Below, piece after piece: positions 1-10,984 of a DNA stretch of 64,000 nucleotides (the first letter of the stretch is position 1; the number at the start of each line of letters is the position of its first letter). The notes beneath the pieces are model-generated. The model saw only the letters and a list, made by a program, of their open reading frames with translations. It did not search any database and had not been told where the DNA came from. The position numbers and the translations under genes are program-made. This DNA is from Sistotremastrum niveocremeum HHB9708 (taxonomy: Eukaryota > Basidiomycota > Agaricomycetes > Sistotremastrales > Sistotremastraceae): NCBI GenBank assembly GCA_001630475.1, contig KV419400.1, positions 558,940-622,939 on the forward strand. Reading direction: 5' to 3'.

Positions 1-2021
1 AGGATATTGTGCTCGTGGCGCACTCTGCAACTATAGCCATGGTGACGACGCCATCGTACCACCTCCCATGTACGGGCCTCCAGGTGCTCCTCCTGTAAAT
101 GGTGCCATGGGAGTGTCACCAATGAATTTCCTCCCTCTGATGATGCCTTGGATGGGGGCGGCCGGCACCTATGACCCCAATGAGTCGGTCATGGATATGG
201 GTCGAAGTAATGGGGATGCCTCCCCCCAGGGGCATTTCAACACATCCGGACAAAGCAGAGATGGAATGGCGGTCGATGGTGCAGATGAAGTGATTCAAGA
301 CCTTACTCCTGTGGGCGGCCCTGTACGATTCCCCCCAGCTCGCAAGCACGCCCAGGCTGCTCATCCGCTCCCCCTCCCCCTTCCGATGCCTATGCCTATG
401 CCAATGGCTATGCAACCACCACCTTTTATCGAACCTATATCAGATGAAACAAACGGTTTCAATCATAATAACGGTCTGAATTCGAATGGTCGACCTTGGA
501 GGGGGCGGGGCGGTCATAGAGGAGGGACTTTCCATGGCGAAAACCCATCTTTTGGATCCCGATCTGTCTCTGGTGAAGACAAGACCCTTGTGGTCGAGCG
601 CATTCCAGCAGAGAATCTCTCTCTTGAATCAGTGAATGGATTCTTCAAACAATTCGGAACGGTCACCAACGTGGCCATAGACAGCAAGACGGCTAAAGCC
701 TTAGTCAGCTTTTCTACCCACCTCGAAGCACAGAACGCCCGAAATTCTAAGGAGGCTATCTTTGGAAACCGATTTGTGAAAGTGTTCTGGCATAAACCAA
801 TGGAAGGGCAGGGGCAGCGCGGAGTCAAAGCTTTGGAGGCGTCCGCACCTGTGGTACAAGGGCTTGGGACCGAGTTACCGCCGGCGGATGAAAAGCCTGC
901 GCAGCCTGCTGCTTCAACGTCGAAGGCTCCTTCAGCGGCTGAAGCAAAAGCCCGCATGAAAGCGTTGGAGGCGATTATTGCCGAAGGGAGAGTTCTGGCA
1001 TCTCGACTCAAAACTGCTCAAGGAGAAGAGAGGAAAACAATTGAAGCTCGAATGAAAGTACTTTTAGATCAGCAAAGTAATCCCCATCCCAAACTCCCGC
1101 CGCCTACCGCGACTCCCCCGAGAGCAGCATCACATCCACCGGCCACGCCTGCGAAATCTACAGAGGCTCTTAGGTTAGAACGTCTGGATAAAGAACTCGA
1201 TCTCCAACAGGCTGTGCAAGAGCTTACGCGCAGAGTGCAAGATCCTAACGAGGATGCTGATGCCATTAGAGAGGAGCTTAGCAGACTATCAGCTAAAGTA
1301 GGTTTCTTGAGTTTTATTATCTATATGCATTGACTTCGCTTCCAGGCTGCTGCCGAGGGAATCGGTCTCGGCGGGGAAGACGGCGATGAGCCTATGCAGG
1401 AAACTCCCTCGTACCCATCGCGAGGCTCTTATCGACCCTACCGTGCCAGAGGACGAGGATTCACTGGTCGCGGTCGATCTTTCTACCGCGGTGCAGCGAT
1501 GGCAGGACCTCCTCGTAACATGAAGCTAGACAATCGGCCCAAGAGGTTGCTTGTCAAGGGCGTGGCATTGGGGGACGAGCAGGCCTTGCAGCATGTTCGT
1601 GAATGGTACTTGGTATGATTATATCGTATGATATCGCGACGTTGAACACTGATTCGATTTTGCCTTCCTATTAAGACTTCTGGCCAGCTCGATTCACCGC
1701 AGCAGCAACCGAATGGCGATATAATTCTCTCTTTCCAGACAAGATCTGCTGCAGAGCAGGTATGTATTATCTTCACCCTCTGTAGAAATTCTGATGGCCA
1801 ATGTTGGATAGGCATTCGCTGCATCTACCCACATCAAAAGCCATGTGAATGACATAAAGATCACTTGGCACTCCGATACCTCTCAAAATAATACCACTCT
1901 TCCGCCACCCCCTTCGACGTCTACAGTCATCGAAGCCGAAAGTGTTGACCACCCTATGGAATCCTCCTTAGATGATGGAAGTCATGGTGATGAAGGAGGA
2001 TGGGGCCATGGCGATGACTGA
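1..2021 (+). CDS. RBM26/27-like CCCH zinc finger and RRM RNA-binding protein (5' end outside window)
   Basis: The reading frame is already open at base 2, so the start lies upstream. The first residues carry the end of a CCCH zinc finger (C-x5-C-x3-H: CARGALCNYSH). A Pro/Met-rich linker follows, then a full RRM at about bases 580-800 (RNP2-like TLVVERIP, RNP1-like AKALVSF). After a charged helical stretch comes an RG/RGG-rich segment and a second, degenerate RRM (RLLVKGVAL ... DIILSFQTRSAAEQAF). CCCH plus two RRMs is the RBM26/RBM27 layout, a family tied to nuclear RNA surveillance with MTR4; that role is family knowledge. Introns read as 1298-1345, 1613-1675 and 1760-1811, each restoring frame. 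The protein ends in a Gly/Asp/His-rich tail. It is convergent with the helicase gene, with about 200 bp between the stop codons. Confidence 0.85.
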
Positions 2022-2224
2022 TCTCTGCATAGTACATTATTTTTCTCGTGCATCTTTTGTATTAAGATATATCTGCCGTTCGCGATATACTAGTTGGGAT
2101 TGGGCATGTCGTTCGATGCCCCGAGCCTCTATATTTCTCCTTCGCGAGTGAGAATCGAGCGTGATATATGCCTCGAGATCCTGCATACAAAATCATAAAG
2201 TAGAATACAATGTCAAGTAAAGCT

Positions 2225-5200
2225 TTATAGTTCGCTAGAGGGTTCTTGGTCCAAGACATTCTCGTTGTCCTCCACCACAAAGCTATCCAACTCATAATCT
2301 CCTACTTCAGAGCTTGGTGCAGGGGAGCTAGAGACCCCTGGTCGTCGAGCCGCCGACTCTCTGGCAACAAACGCAGGATGCTTCAGTTTAGGATTGCGGA
2401 AGAGAGGGGCCTGCAGGTTGATAGGTGCTTGTGTCAGAACACTACTGCGATAAACTTGAGTTTGTGGATAAGACGTCGCCATCTGGGTTTCAGGCAAAGG
2501 CTGCACAAACTCTCGGTCCGACTCGCCTTCTTCCTCGTCGGAACCGCTGCTTCCGACAGAGACCTCGTCGCCAGAATGAACGGCTTCGTTATCGACGAAC
2601 GGGCCACGTCTGTTGAATCTAGCCACAGCTTCAGCGACCTGCTTTCGAGGAGACGGCGAACCACGCTCTCCGGTTTGGTTCTGGCGCTTCAGTCTGCGCT
2701 TGAGCGGCGAGGTACCATTTATCTCGACCAACGATGCTGGCGGTTCAGCGAATCGTTTGCGTTTCCGACCAGGAGCGACAATGGGCTGTGTCGACGTAAG
2801 AGAAGGAGATGACATGGTATCTGGACGCGGGAAGACTCGATCGGGGCTGTCCTCTTTTTGCCATGTCCCGGAATGAGAGGAATGTGACGGTAGCAGTGCA
2901 TCGATGCTGGTGGACTCATTCTCCTTTGGTGTGAAAACCATTGAATTCTGGGGAGAGTCGAAAGGAGTGGCAGGGAACGTTGCCGGAGGAGGTTCCGGAG
3001 GTGATGTACCGGGAAACAGATTTCGCCCATTTTTACTAGCATTCTTGATGAATTGGGCCAGTAAGGGTTCTGGAGAGCTGCTGCGAGCCCGATGTCTCGA
3101 CAAGATGCCATGCAGCCCACGTTCCAACCTCTCGTCCGCTGAATCCTCCTCTGATTCAAGTTGAGGTTCTTTGAACTTCGCCTTGGGCTTCCAACGTGCT
3201 TTGGGCTTCGGGACTGCCTTCACTTTGCTCTTCTTCTCTGTTCCCTTCTTCTCTTTCCCCTTCTTCGTGGAGGAAGCCTTGCTAGACTTCCTTACATCCC
3301 CTGGTTTGCTGGCCAACAGCTCGTCATCCGTACTGTCAGTTTCGAGGTCAGGTTCATCAGGTGCAACGACTTTGCGTCGCTTTGTGAGTTTGGCAGCAGC
3401 AACGAATCCGGTGGTTGCACCTTCCGGGATGTTCCTGGAAACGTCATCGTTTCGCTTTCGCTTGGTAGCCTTCGAAGCTCCTTCGACGCGAGTCTTCCTC
3501 GTCTTCACCTCGGGTTGAATATATTCCTGGATTGGCATCTCCATCTCAAGGACCTTGGGTTGAATCTGAACAGGAAGCAGACGCTCCACATCATCGTAAA
3601 GGTCAATGCCTCGGCCTTGTTGGATGATACCCTGGACGCCTTTGTACGACTCCTGCGCTTCTTTCCAATGTCCTTCTTCGCGAACAGCCGACATTAAAAC
3701 GTGTACGCGCCCTTCGCCTTTACGACCAGTACGACCAATTCTTTGTAACTGAGACAATGTCAGACTCAGGGTTCAAGATTGGGCACAGACATATACCATT
3801 TTGATAGAATCCTTTTGGGCATCGTAACAAATGATCACGTCAATTTCGCCAATGTCAAGGCCTTCCTCTCCAATCGATGTCGAGACCAAGACATTGAACT
3901 CCCCACTCCTAAAGCGTTGGATGACCTGGATCATAGAAGTTAGACAAGGTGAGAAGAAAGTAAGGAAACACTTACACCAAGCTGCTCCTTCTGAGGCATG
4001 CCCTTCTTGCCTCGCACTGTAGTTCCCTGTCCCACAAAACGTGTTGCACGGATCATAGGTTTCTCTTCATTGAGGTATTCCACGATCTCATCGACACAAT
4101 CTCTATAAGAAGCAAAAACCATGATTCGCGCGTTCTCAGAAGATTGTGAAGGACGGCCAGATGAAGCAGCCTCCTCATCATCCATCGCTGCCTGAGCGAA
4201 ATGCTCGATCAAGAGCGATTTGACTTTGTCCATCTTTGGATGTATGACTGGACCAGCATTCCGTTGTCTTTCGATCTCTGTAATCAGCTCCGTGAACTTC
4301 GGGTTCTTTCGCAGGCTGTCCTGCGTCCGTTTGTTTGACGCCTTCTTGCCATCCGACGAAACCCCTTCGCAAGCCTCGATTAAAGTGGTGTAGCACATGT
4401 GGATGCTGCCTTCGATCTAACCAACAGCAATGTTAGCAAATTATACTCTTCAACTGAGCATAACGCACTAGATTCCCCATAGCTCGAGCTAATTTTCCAA
4501 GCGTGGCTAACGCTGGCAACGCCCACTTCATATTCCTGCCACCGCTTTCCTTCTGCCCTCCAACTTGCTTCATGGTCACTTGGCAAAAATAGGGGTGCAA
4601 CTTGACGGGGTCAGAAAATCTGAGGAGCCCAGCATTGTGTACTGGCTTCGCGATATCCTAGAGAAATCGAGGTAAGTCAAGACTTGACACCGTACGCGAG
4701 GACGCACCATAATGAGGTCCGAAAGGAGGTCGCGTATACGCCCAGTATCTGCATCCATCTCAACAACATGTTGTTCTGTATGCTGAGTACCGTTTCCATA
4801 TGCATCTACGGCTCAAGGAAAATGCGACACACCTTTTTGAATAGATAGGGCTGTAAATCTAGGCTTCTCTCGTCACGAATCTCAATGTTACTGATATGTA
4901 AAGAGTCCACGACGGCCTGAACGGCATCGGAACCGTTTCCAGGAGTCGCAGTAAGAGCCAGAATACGATGGTGTGGGTTCGTATGCATCATAAATCGCAC
5001 AACCTCTGCATATGCGTAGTTCCCAGTTCCTCTATGTGCTTCATCTTTGACTTTGTGAGTAAAACTTGCTATCACAATCACGAAAAGCCATACCTACGAC
5101 CAGAAGGACGATGTTAGATGGGTCACAGTATCCTCCCTTCAGGTCGTTCTGAAGTGTCTGTGGGGTCATGAAGAACACTCGTTTCTCGATCCACTGTAAC

Positions 5201-6401
5201 GACGCATTAATTTTGATCCATACAAGACGTACATAGACGTACATATCGTGAGCGAATTTGACGAGAAACGGTTCCCGTCATGACAGCCGTATCTTCTTGT
5301 AATATACCACAGACGTGATGGCACGCCTCAATTTGCTGATTGACCAGGGGTTTCGTCGGGGCCATGAAGATGATCTTTCCTTCAGGGAACCAGTTATAAA
5401 CTATTAACTGTTAAACACATGGACGAATGGATTGAAGACATATCGCCTACAATTTAGCATCACGACGCCGGCGATGAACGTTTTACCTAAACCTGTAGGT
5501 AACGCGACGAGTGTGTTCTGGAAGAGGCATCGCATAATTATGTTGTATTGATAGTCGCGTTTGGGCTTATTCAAGGGATAGGTGATCTGGTTTATTTGAG
5601 ACAGGTCTGGTTTGAGCTTCATTGGAGGTGGCTAGAGCAAAGATCAGGAAAAGACTTCGGAAAGGAGGCAAGATCGAACCGGTTGATTCCTGACGCATAC
5701 ACGCAGTTAAAGATCAGTCTGATGGTCCAGAAATCTGCAAAACTTACGCGTCTACGTCTGCGTTAGCAAAGATCGAGTAAGGTTTCATGATACTCACCGA
5801 ATTGAGGAAGCGGCGGAGGGAACTCTGCAAATCCTTCGTCCTCTTCGTGTTCTTCATCCTCGTCTTCTACCTCGTCATCGTCTGCGACAGCGTCTCGTGC
5901 CTTGTCCTTCTTCGCCTTTGAGCTCCAACCGGTTTTCGCAAATGCAGTACGATCCCATAACTTCTTTGGCTTCGGAGGGGCTGGGGGTGCCGCAGCTTTG
6001 GACTGTGTTCTTTGAAACGATCGTGTCGGTTTCGGAGGCGGATTTGGGACGGTGCCTCCCAAAAGGGTGGTTTGGATTGTCGGCTTTGAAGGTGCTCGTT
6101 TGAATGGCCGCGAGTTGTCTTCGACCAATTGATCTATTTGCTCGAGAGCGGCGTCGTTGAGTTGGATATCATCGAAGTAGTTGTCTGAGTCATCCGAGGC
6201 CAGATTGATGATCTCAGGTTGGGGTCGCGGAGGTGGGGGTAAGGGTGTTCGCAAAGGCTTCGCGGAGGCTGTGGCGGGTGCGGTCTTAGGCACGTTGGAT
6301 GTCGCGGCGGTAATGTTGGCGGTTAGTGAGTCAATTTGATCCCAATCTGCTGCGTGCATTGACATATCCTGGAACATGTCATCGGAAGACGGTATTGCCA
6401 T
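2225..6401 (-). CDS. MPH1: ATP-dependent DNA helicase, MPH1/FANCM family
   Basis: This is an SF2 helicase of the FANCM/Mph1 type, which remodels replication forks and D-loops. Motifs run in order along the minus strand: Q-motif region KPKRDYQ and Walker A LPTGLGKT (near 5480), [10 protein letters not shown] (near 5160), the DEAH box rebuilt across an intron as LVV|DEAH (near 5045-5100), LTATPG (near 4945), and motif [15 protein letters not shown] (near 3740). The acidic N terminus (start 6401) and the long basic, Ser/Pro-rich C-terminal exon (2225-3757) are poorly conserved, as is usual. The gene has roughly ten or more exons. Boundaries between 5640 and 5810 and around 4400-4800 are not all resolved; a short exon may lie near 5765. 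It is divergent from the SSH4-like gene across 551 bp. Confidence 0.9.
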
Positions 6402-6952
6402 CGTCGCGCTGTTGAAGAATAGGTGATTCTAATGGTGGTGTGCTGTGAAACCGCAGCCTGAGTTTGGCAGGAGGAAGGGAAAAAGGAATATTAGTCGCGC
6501 ATAACAAGCGAGCGTGCAGCTCACGTGATCTGACCCGCAACGTCGAATGCATCAAATTGTTCCCAACGCCTCGACAGCTCGACCTCGGCAGCGAAGATGG
6601 CCGTGCATACGAACCGATAACATTGTTGCACAGCATAACATGAAATAGTAACCTAGTGTACACTCAGGAAACATCGGAAGCAATTAGTTATTATTCAGGC
6701 TTGCTCTCTGACAAGCCAACATTGAGACAGTGTTCCCCACACATCCCGGAATCTAGAAACGGCTGCTGACTGGAACGCGTGGAGTCAGAGCGTCGTTGGC
6801 TTCGTCAGTCACGGACGGTTGTGCCTTGCCATCGCCGCACAAGTAAGCAACCTCGAATTGAAACTCCGATCTCGGATTGTCTTGCTCCATCATCGTATAG
6901 CCTTGCACGCGAGTGCATTGCAACCTCTATCACTCTCTTGCTTTCGTCCAAC
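6402..6952. other. Intergenic region between MPH1 and SSH4-like start codons
   Basis: 551 bp between two divergent start codons. I see no credible coding exon, RNA gene or repeat. It must hold both promoters and 5' leaders. Confidence 0.6.
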
Positions 6953-8636
6953 ATGGAGATACCAGAATGGCCAATACCCGCCCCCACCAATTCCCAGTCA
7001 TCGGAGGCCTTCATGATTCTACTACCATTGCTCATCATACTGTCCACGCTCCTCCTCCTACTTCTGCTGTTCCTCGTCGGTGTAATGCTGTTACGAAGAA
7101 GACGAGGAATCGCTCTTAGAGATCACGATGGTCCTGTTGACCTTAGTAGAGATGACCAGATTGAAGGTGACGGAGGGTTTGAAGGTGTTGAGAGTCGCTG
7201 GCTCGAGTCTCAGCCCGAGGAACAACGCAGAATGTATCAGAGGGCCAAGGGTAAGCATATCTCTCAATGTGAGAGTCATTCAACTCATTTTATTTCCAGA
7301 ATGGCAAGCACAGTATGCTCCTAACTCTGAGCCCACGGACATTACTCTCTCCCAGTTCGTTTCCATACAAGAGAAGGGCGTATCGGCATGGTCATTCGAG
7401 CCAGAGTTCGAGGCTCTCTCTTCGCTCATTGTGCACTCTCGAACCGAGTTGACATTCCTACCTGATCCGAGCACTGCCTCTTGCGTTCAGTCAAATCTCC
7501 CCTTACCGAAACTGAACGAAGTCTATTACTGGGAAGTGAAGATGTTCGATTTACCACCCACCACGACAGTCTCGATAGGTTTAGCCACGAAGCCGTACCC
7601 TTTCTTCCGTCTCCCAGGTCATAGCAGGTTCAGCATTGCTTATCATTCCACCGGCGAGAAGTCGCACAACTATCCTTTCACTGCCATGTCTTTTGGGTCG
7701 CCTTTGAAAGAGGGCGATGTGCTAGGTGTCGGCTATCGTCCTCGCACCGGTACAGTGTTTTTCACGAGAAATGGTCGTAAAACCGAGGATGCCTTCGTTG
7801 GCCTCACACGGTGGAACCTTTTCCCAACCGTCGGCGCTGACGGACCTTGCAGTGTCCACGTCAATCTAGGCCAGGCTGGTTTCGTGTTCATCGAAGCTAA
7901 TGTCAAGAAATGGGGTTTGGCTCCCAGCGTGGGCACACGAGCGCCTCCACCTGCTTATGGCAGCGAACGAGGTAGCATCTTACTGGAGTCTGGTGGGTTA
8001 TCACCACCGGCCCGGGCCATCTCTTCTCCTCCTCGTCGCCCGTCACATCGAACGCGACGACCGAAGCCCCATGCCTCCGCGACTCCCACGCAACCCTCAC
8101 CGCTGCGGGACGCTGGAGCTTCCAGCACGGCTCCGCCGATTACGCCTATCCAAGAGGATGAAGCAGAGGGGTCTTCTGCTACTCCTCGATACGTTTCACC
8201 CAGCGATGCTGTATTTGTACCATCACCTCCATCCCTTCCTTCCTCGTCGCCCAATTCATCAAACCACTCCTCCAGATCTGTCACACCCACTGGCGACATG
8301 TACATTCATCTACCTCCTCTGACTCCTGATTCGCCTACCGCAGGCGCAATGAACCCGCCAACGCCTCATCATTCTGATATCCATCTCCAAGCTATGGGCG
8401 GGTCGAATCGCTCAGAGGCCAATCAAGCGACCACAGAAACATTTGTTGTCACTACTCCTGGCGGGTCAATCAGACAGCCACCCGAGTATTCGCCTTTGGA
8501 TGCTTATCAGTATTCCGATGGCGTTCGTATTGATCTCCCCGCCGAGCTCATCGCCGCTGCCTTGGAGGGAAACCCTCTTCCAATGCCCAGTGCTCGACCG
8601 CCGGAGAGTCATTCCCGGCGAAGTCGACGTCGGTAA
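6953..8636 (+). CDS. SSH4: SPRY-domain transmembrane ubiquitin-ligase adaptor, SSH4/EAR1 family
   Basis: A 544-residue protein from two exons; the intron is 7251-7299. The start at 6953 precedes a short N-terminal segment and one strong membrane helix (about residues 20-46), followed by Arg residues. A SPRY domain follows (about 140-290: YYWEVKMFDLP, SIGLATKPYPFFRLPG, VGYRPRTGTVFFTRNG). The Pro/Ser-rich C-terminal half holds two PPxY motifs, PPAY and PPEY, which in this family recruit the Rsp5/NEDD4 ubiquitin ligase. Yeast Ssh4 and Ear1 direct ubiquitination of cargo at endosome and vacuole membranes. Membrane helix, SPRY and PPxY in this order is diagnostic. Which of the two paralogues it matches cannot be told from sequence alone. 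Confidence 0.88.
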
Positions 8637-9013
8637 CGTCATGATCTACCGGTTGGTCTCGTTGTCTGTTGCATCTGCTTCGCTTGTCTAATGTGGGCAC
8701 TCAGATTATTATCACGCTTTTTTACTCTGTATTTCCTGGGCACTGTTCCTGTTGTTGTTAGTAGTAGTCATAGTATACATCCACTTGTTATCCATCTACC
8801 CCCCATATGTTTAAATAAATGCACATTTCCAGTCTTATCGTTGCTCGGCGGAAGATTGCTCGGAACCGATAGCAAGCGAGTGGGAAGGTCCCGTTCGGGA
8901 ACAAGACGTTCGGCCGGCAGCGAAATTTAAATAAATAGGCTCGAGAATGTTCGTGGTTCGCGAGCCACTCTCCTTGTTCCTTGACACTCACCTTCTCAAG
9001 GCCTCGAGGGCAG
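8637..9013. other. Intergenic region downstream of SSH4-like gene
   Basis: 377 bp with AT-rich patches, including AAATAAATG near 8813 and TTTAAATAAATAG near 8927. It holds the 3' end of the upstream gene and the promoter of the next. Nothing else recognisable. Confidence 0.5.
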
Positions 9014-9545
9014 ATGTCCGCCGCCACTGGGGGCTCCTTCCTCTTCCCCGTGCGGACCATCTCTCGCTCAAAGACCATTCCTGTCCTCGTCACCACCGCA
9101 CGCGACTCAATCCAGAACCCCCCGTTCTTGATTACGCTCAATCCGCTTGTCGAATCTTGTACTCAAAGCCCCATCGACCCATTCCTGTGGACTATCACCG
9201 ATAAATTAAAATGGATGGGCATCTCGTTCAACAGCAGCTATAATGCTCGATTTCGCCTGGTCGAAGATGGTGTAGATTGCGAAGTTAATGCTCCCGCTGG
9301 GCTGCACCTACGGAGTAGTTGGAGGGCACGGAATGCCATGGGTGGCTGTGAAGTAACAGAGACCGTTGCAGTGCAGGTTCGTGCTGAGAAATCTCAAGCT
9401 CTTAATATTTCCCTCATACTGAAATTATGTGCAGGGGTTTTTCCTTCTCATGCCATTCGTGCTGCATAACCTACGAGCCTCGCATGCTCAGCTACTAGAA
9501 GCGATGGCCACTGCACTCCAGAAACCTGGGACAGATCGTCGGTAG
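9014..9545 (+). CDS. Small SRPBCC-like protein, resembling fungal DUF7053
   Basis: Start ATG at 9014; exon 9014-9376, intron 9377-9434, second exon from 9435 to a TAG at 9543. The 156 residues include a fold-like core (FLITLNPLVES, ITDKLKWMG, VDCEVNAPAGLHLRSSW, CEVTETVAVQGFFLLMPFVLHNL). This resembles the START/SRPBCC-type fungal DUF7053; the match is from memory and moderate. No function is known. The TAG overlaps a possible splice donor (CG|GTAGTC at 9541/9542). If that donor is used, the frame runs directly into the methyltransferase exon at 9601, so this may be the N-terminal domain of a fused protein (see findings). An AATAAA at about 9552 would suit a transcript ending here. Confidence 0.6.
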
Positions 9546-9600
9546 TCGTGTAAATAAACTCACGCGACACCTTACTGACAAGTTGCCTGTTCGCCTTTAG

Positions 9601-10818
9601 AAAGTTCAGTGTCCAGAGCCCCCCAGTCTCCCAAGAAAATATAAGTTGGAGGGAGACTTTGGTATTTATATTTGGATTGATTCCTATTCCCCTCTCGAGC
9701 ACACTGTATCTCCCCCCTGCATTCAAACATTACATTTTGTTTATCACTGTCTTCTTTTTCGTGGTCTTGGCTCTGAAAAAACTCGCACGTCGAGCGCGTG
9801 ATCCTTATGGCGACTTCCACTTGGTTCTGAATAGGCGTCCTGACCACGATGGCCTGGCGGCGCAGGACACTGAATGGTTGAACATGGGATATTGGAAGGC
9901 ATGTGTGCAGTTCTGCATTTATGGGGGAGTACTTACCCCTGCCCTTAGAACACCAATATATTTCCGGAGGCTTGCGAAGGTGAGCATAGAAGTCTCCGTC
10001 AGAAGCATATTAACCCAGCGTTTCTATAGCACTTGCATTGCGGCTAATTGCAGCGGGAAATTGTGTGCCTGGGGGACATGTCTTGGGTACGTTCGGCATG
10101 TCGCCCCTGAATTTCTGATCTTATTCGAATCTCAGATGTGGGGCACGCATGCGGTGACTCATTGCTATTGCACTTGAGACACCCCTCTGTTCCTCGGCCT
10201 GCCTCGCTCACTGGCATAACAAGCCTGATGCAGCATCATTATCGGTCTGCCCAGCGAATTTCCATGGCCCAACGAAAGGAGGACGCGTCTCCTGCAATAT
10301 ATTTGTACCCAGGAGATGCCGTCTTTCGGCCAGATTGCCGACCCCGAGGCCACCCCCTTGATCCGTCGTCCAATCGCCCGAAATTCACATCCATTCTTGC
10401 TTTGGACTGTGCGTATCATTTCGATACGCGGAAGACATTCCTTGAAGAAAGCTATGCGAGACTGGAGAAGGGCGGGTCTGTTGCCCTTGCTGATTTATGT
10501 TTGTCTATGCAGTCCGGCTCTGTTATGAGTGCGGCTCGTCGATGGCTTCTTGCCACTGCGCTGTCGATCCGGACTGCAAATATTCTGACAAAGGATGAAT
10601 ATGTCAAAATGGTCAAAGACGTTGGGTTTGCAGAATGCCAGGTTGAAGATATCACCCAGGACGTCTTTCCAGGTTTCCGGCAATTTCTTCGGTCCCGAGG
10701 CGGGATGTGGAAAATCATGGAACAATATGGGATTGGGGCTTGGGTAAGGAGTGACGGACGCTTCATCCTCGTCAGTGCCAAAAAAATAGTTCCCGAGGCT
10801 TGTTCGAATACTTTGTAA
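9601..10818 (+). CDS. SAM-dependent class I methyltransferase with N-terminal membrane helix
   Basis: Exons 9601-9898, 9949-9979, 10030-10086 and 10136-10818. A membrane helix (HYILFITVFFFVVLALKK) precedes the family signature EWLNMGYWK and FPEACEALALRLI. Motif I is VLDVGHACGDSLLLH. Later elements are ILALDCAYHFDTRKTFLEESYARLEKGG (split by prediction, seen as one run) and ADLC. It is related to UbiE/COQ5-like methyltransferases; the substrate is unknown. The first intron, 9899-9948, uses a GC donor (AAG|GCATGT), and only this choice keeps the frame through the conserved WKNTNIFPEAC. No ATG lies in frame between 9601 and the GYWK motif, so the start must come from an upstream exon. The best candidate is the DUF7053-like gene, which joins in frame across an intron at 9542-9600 and gives 512 residues in all. 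A start at ATG 9503 is also possible. Confidence 0.85.
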
Positions 10819-10984
10819 CATTTCTACTCGAAAATAAAATCGTTGAGCACTCATGTCATGATCAGGCCGCGTACTCGAGAACTTCGATTCGGACGCCAGC
10901 GGTCTTAGTCAGCACTGCTGCCGATTCCGATCGGCGACAAGCTGACGACTTGGGACGCACATCCAAGCTTTGCTCCAGACCTTC

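Noticed and set aside
2246-3697. Plus-strand open frames opposite MPH1
   Set aside because: They are shadows of the GC-rich helicase C-terminal exon, with no motifs.
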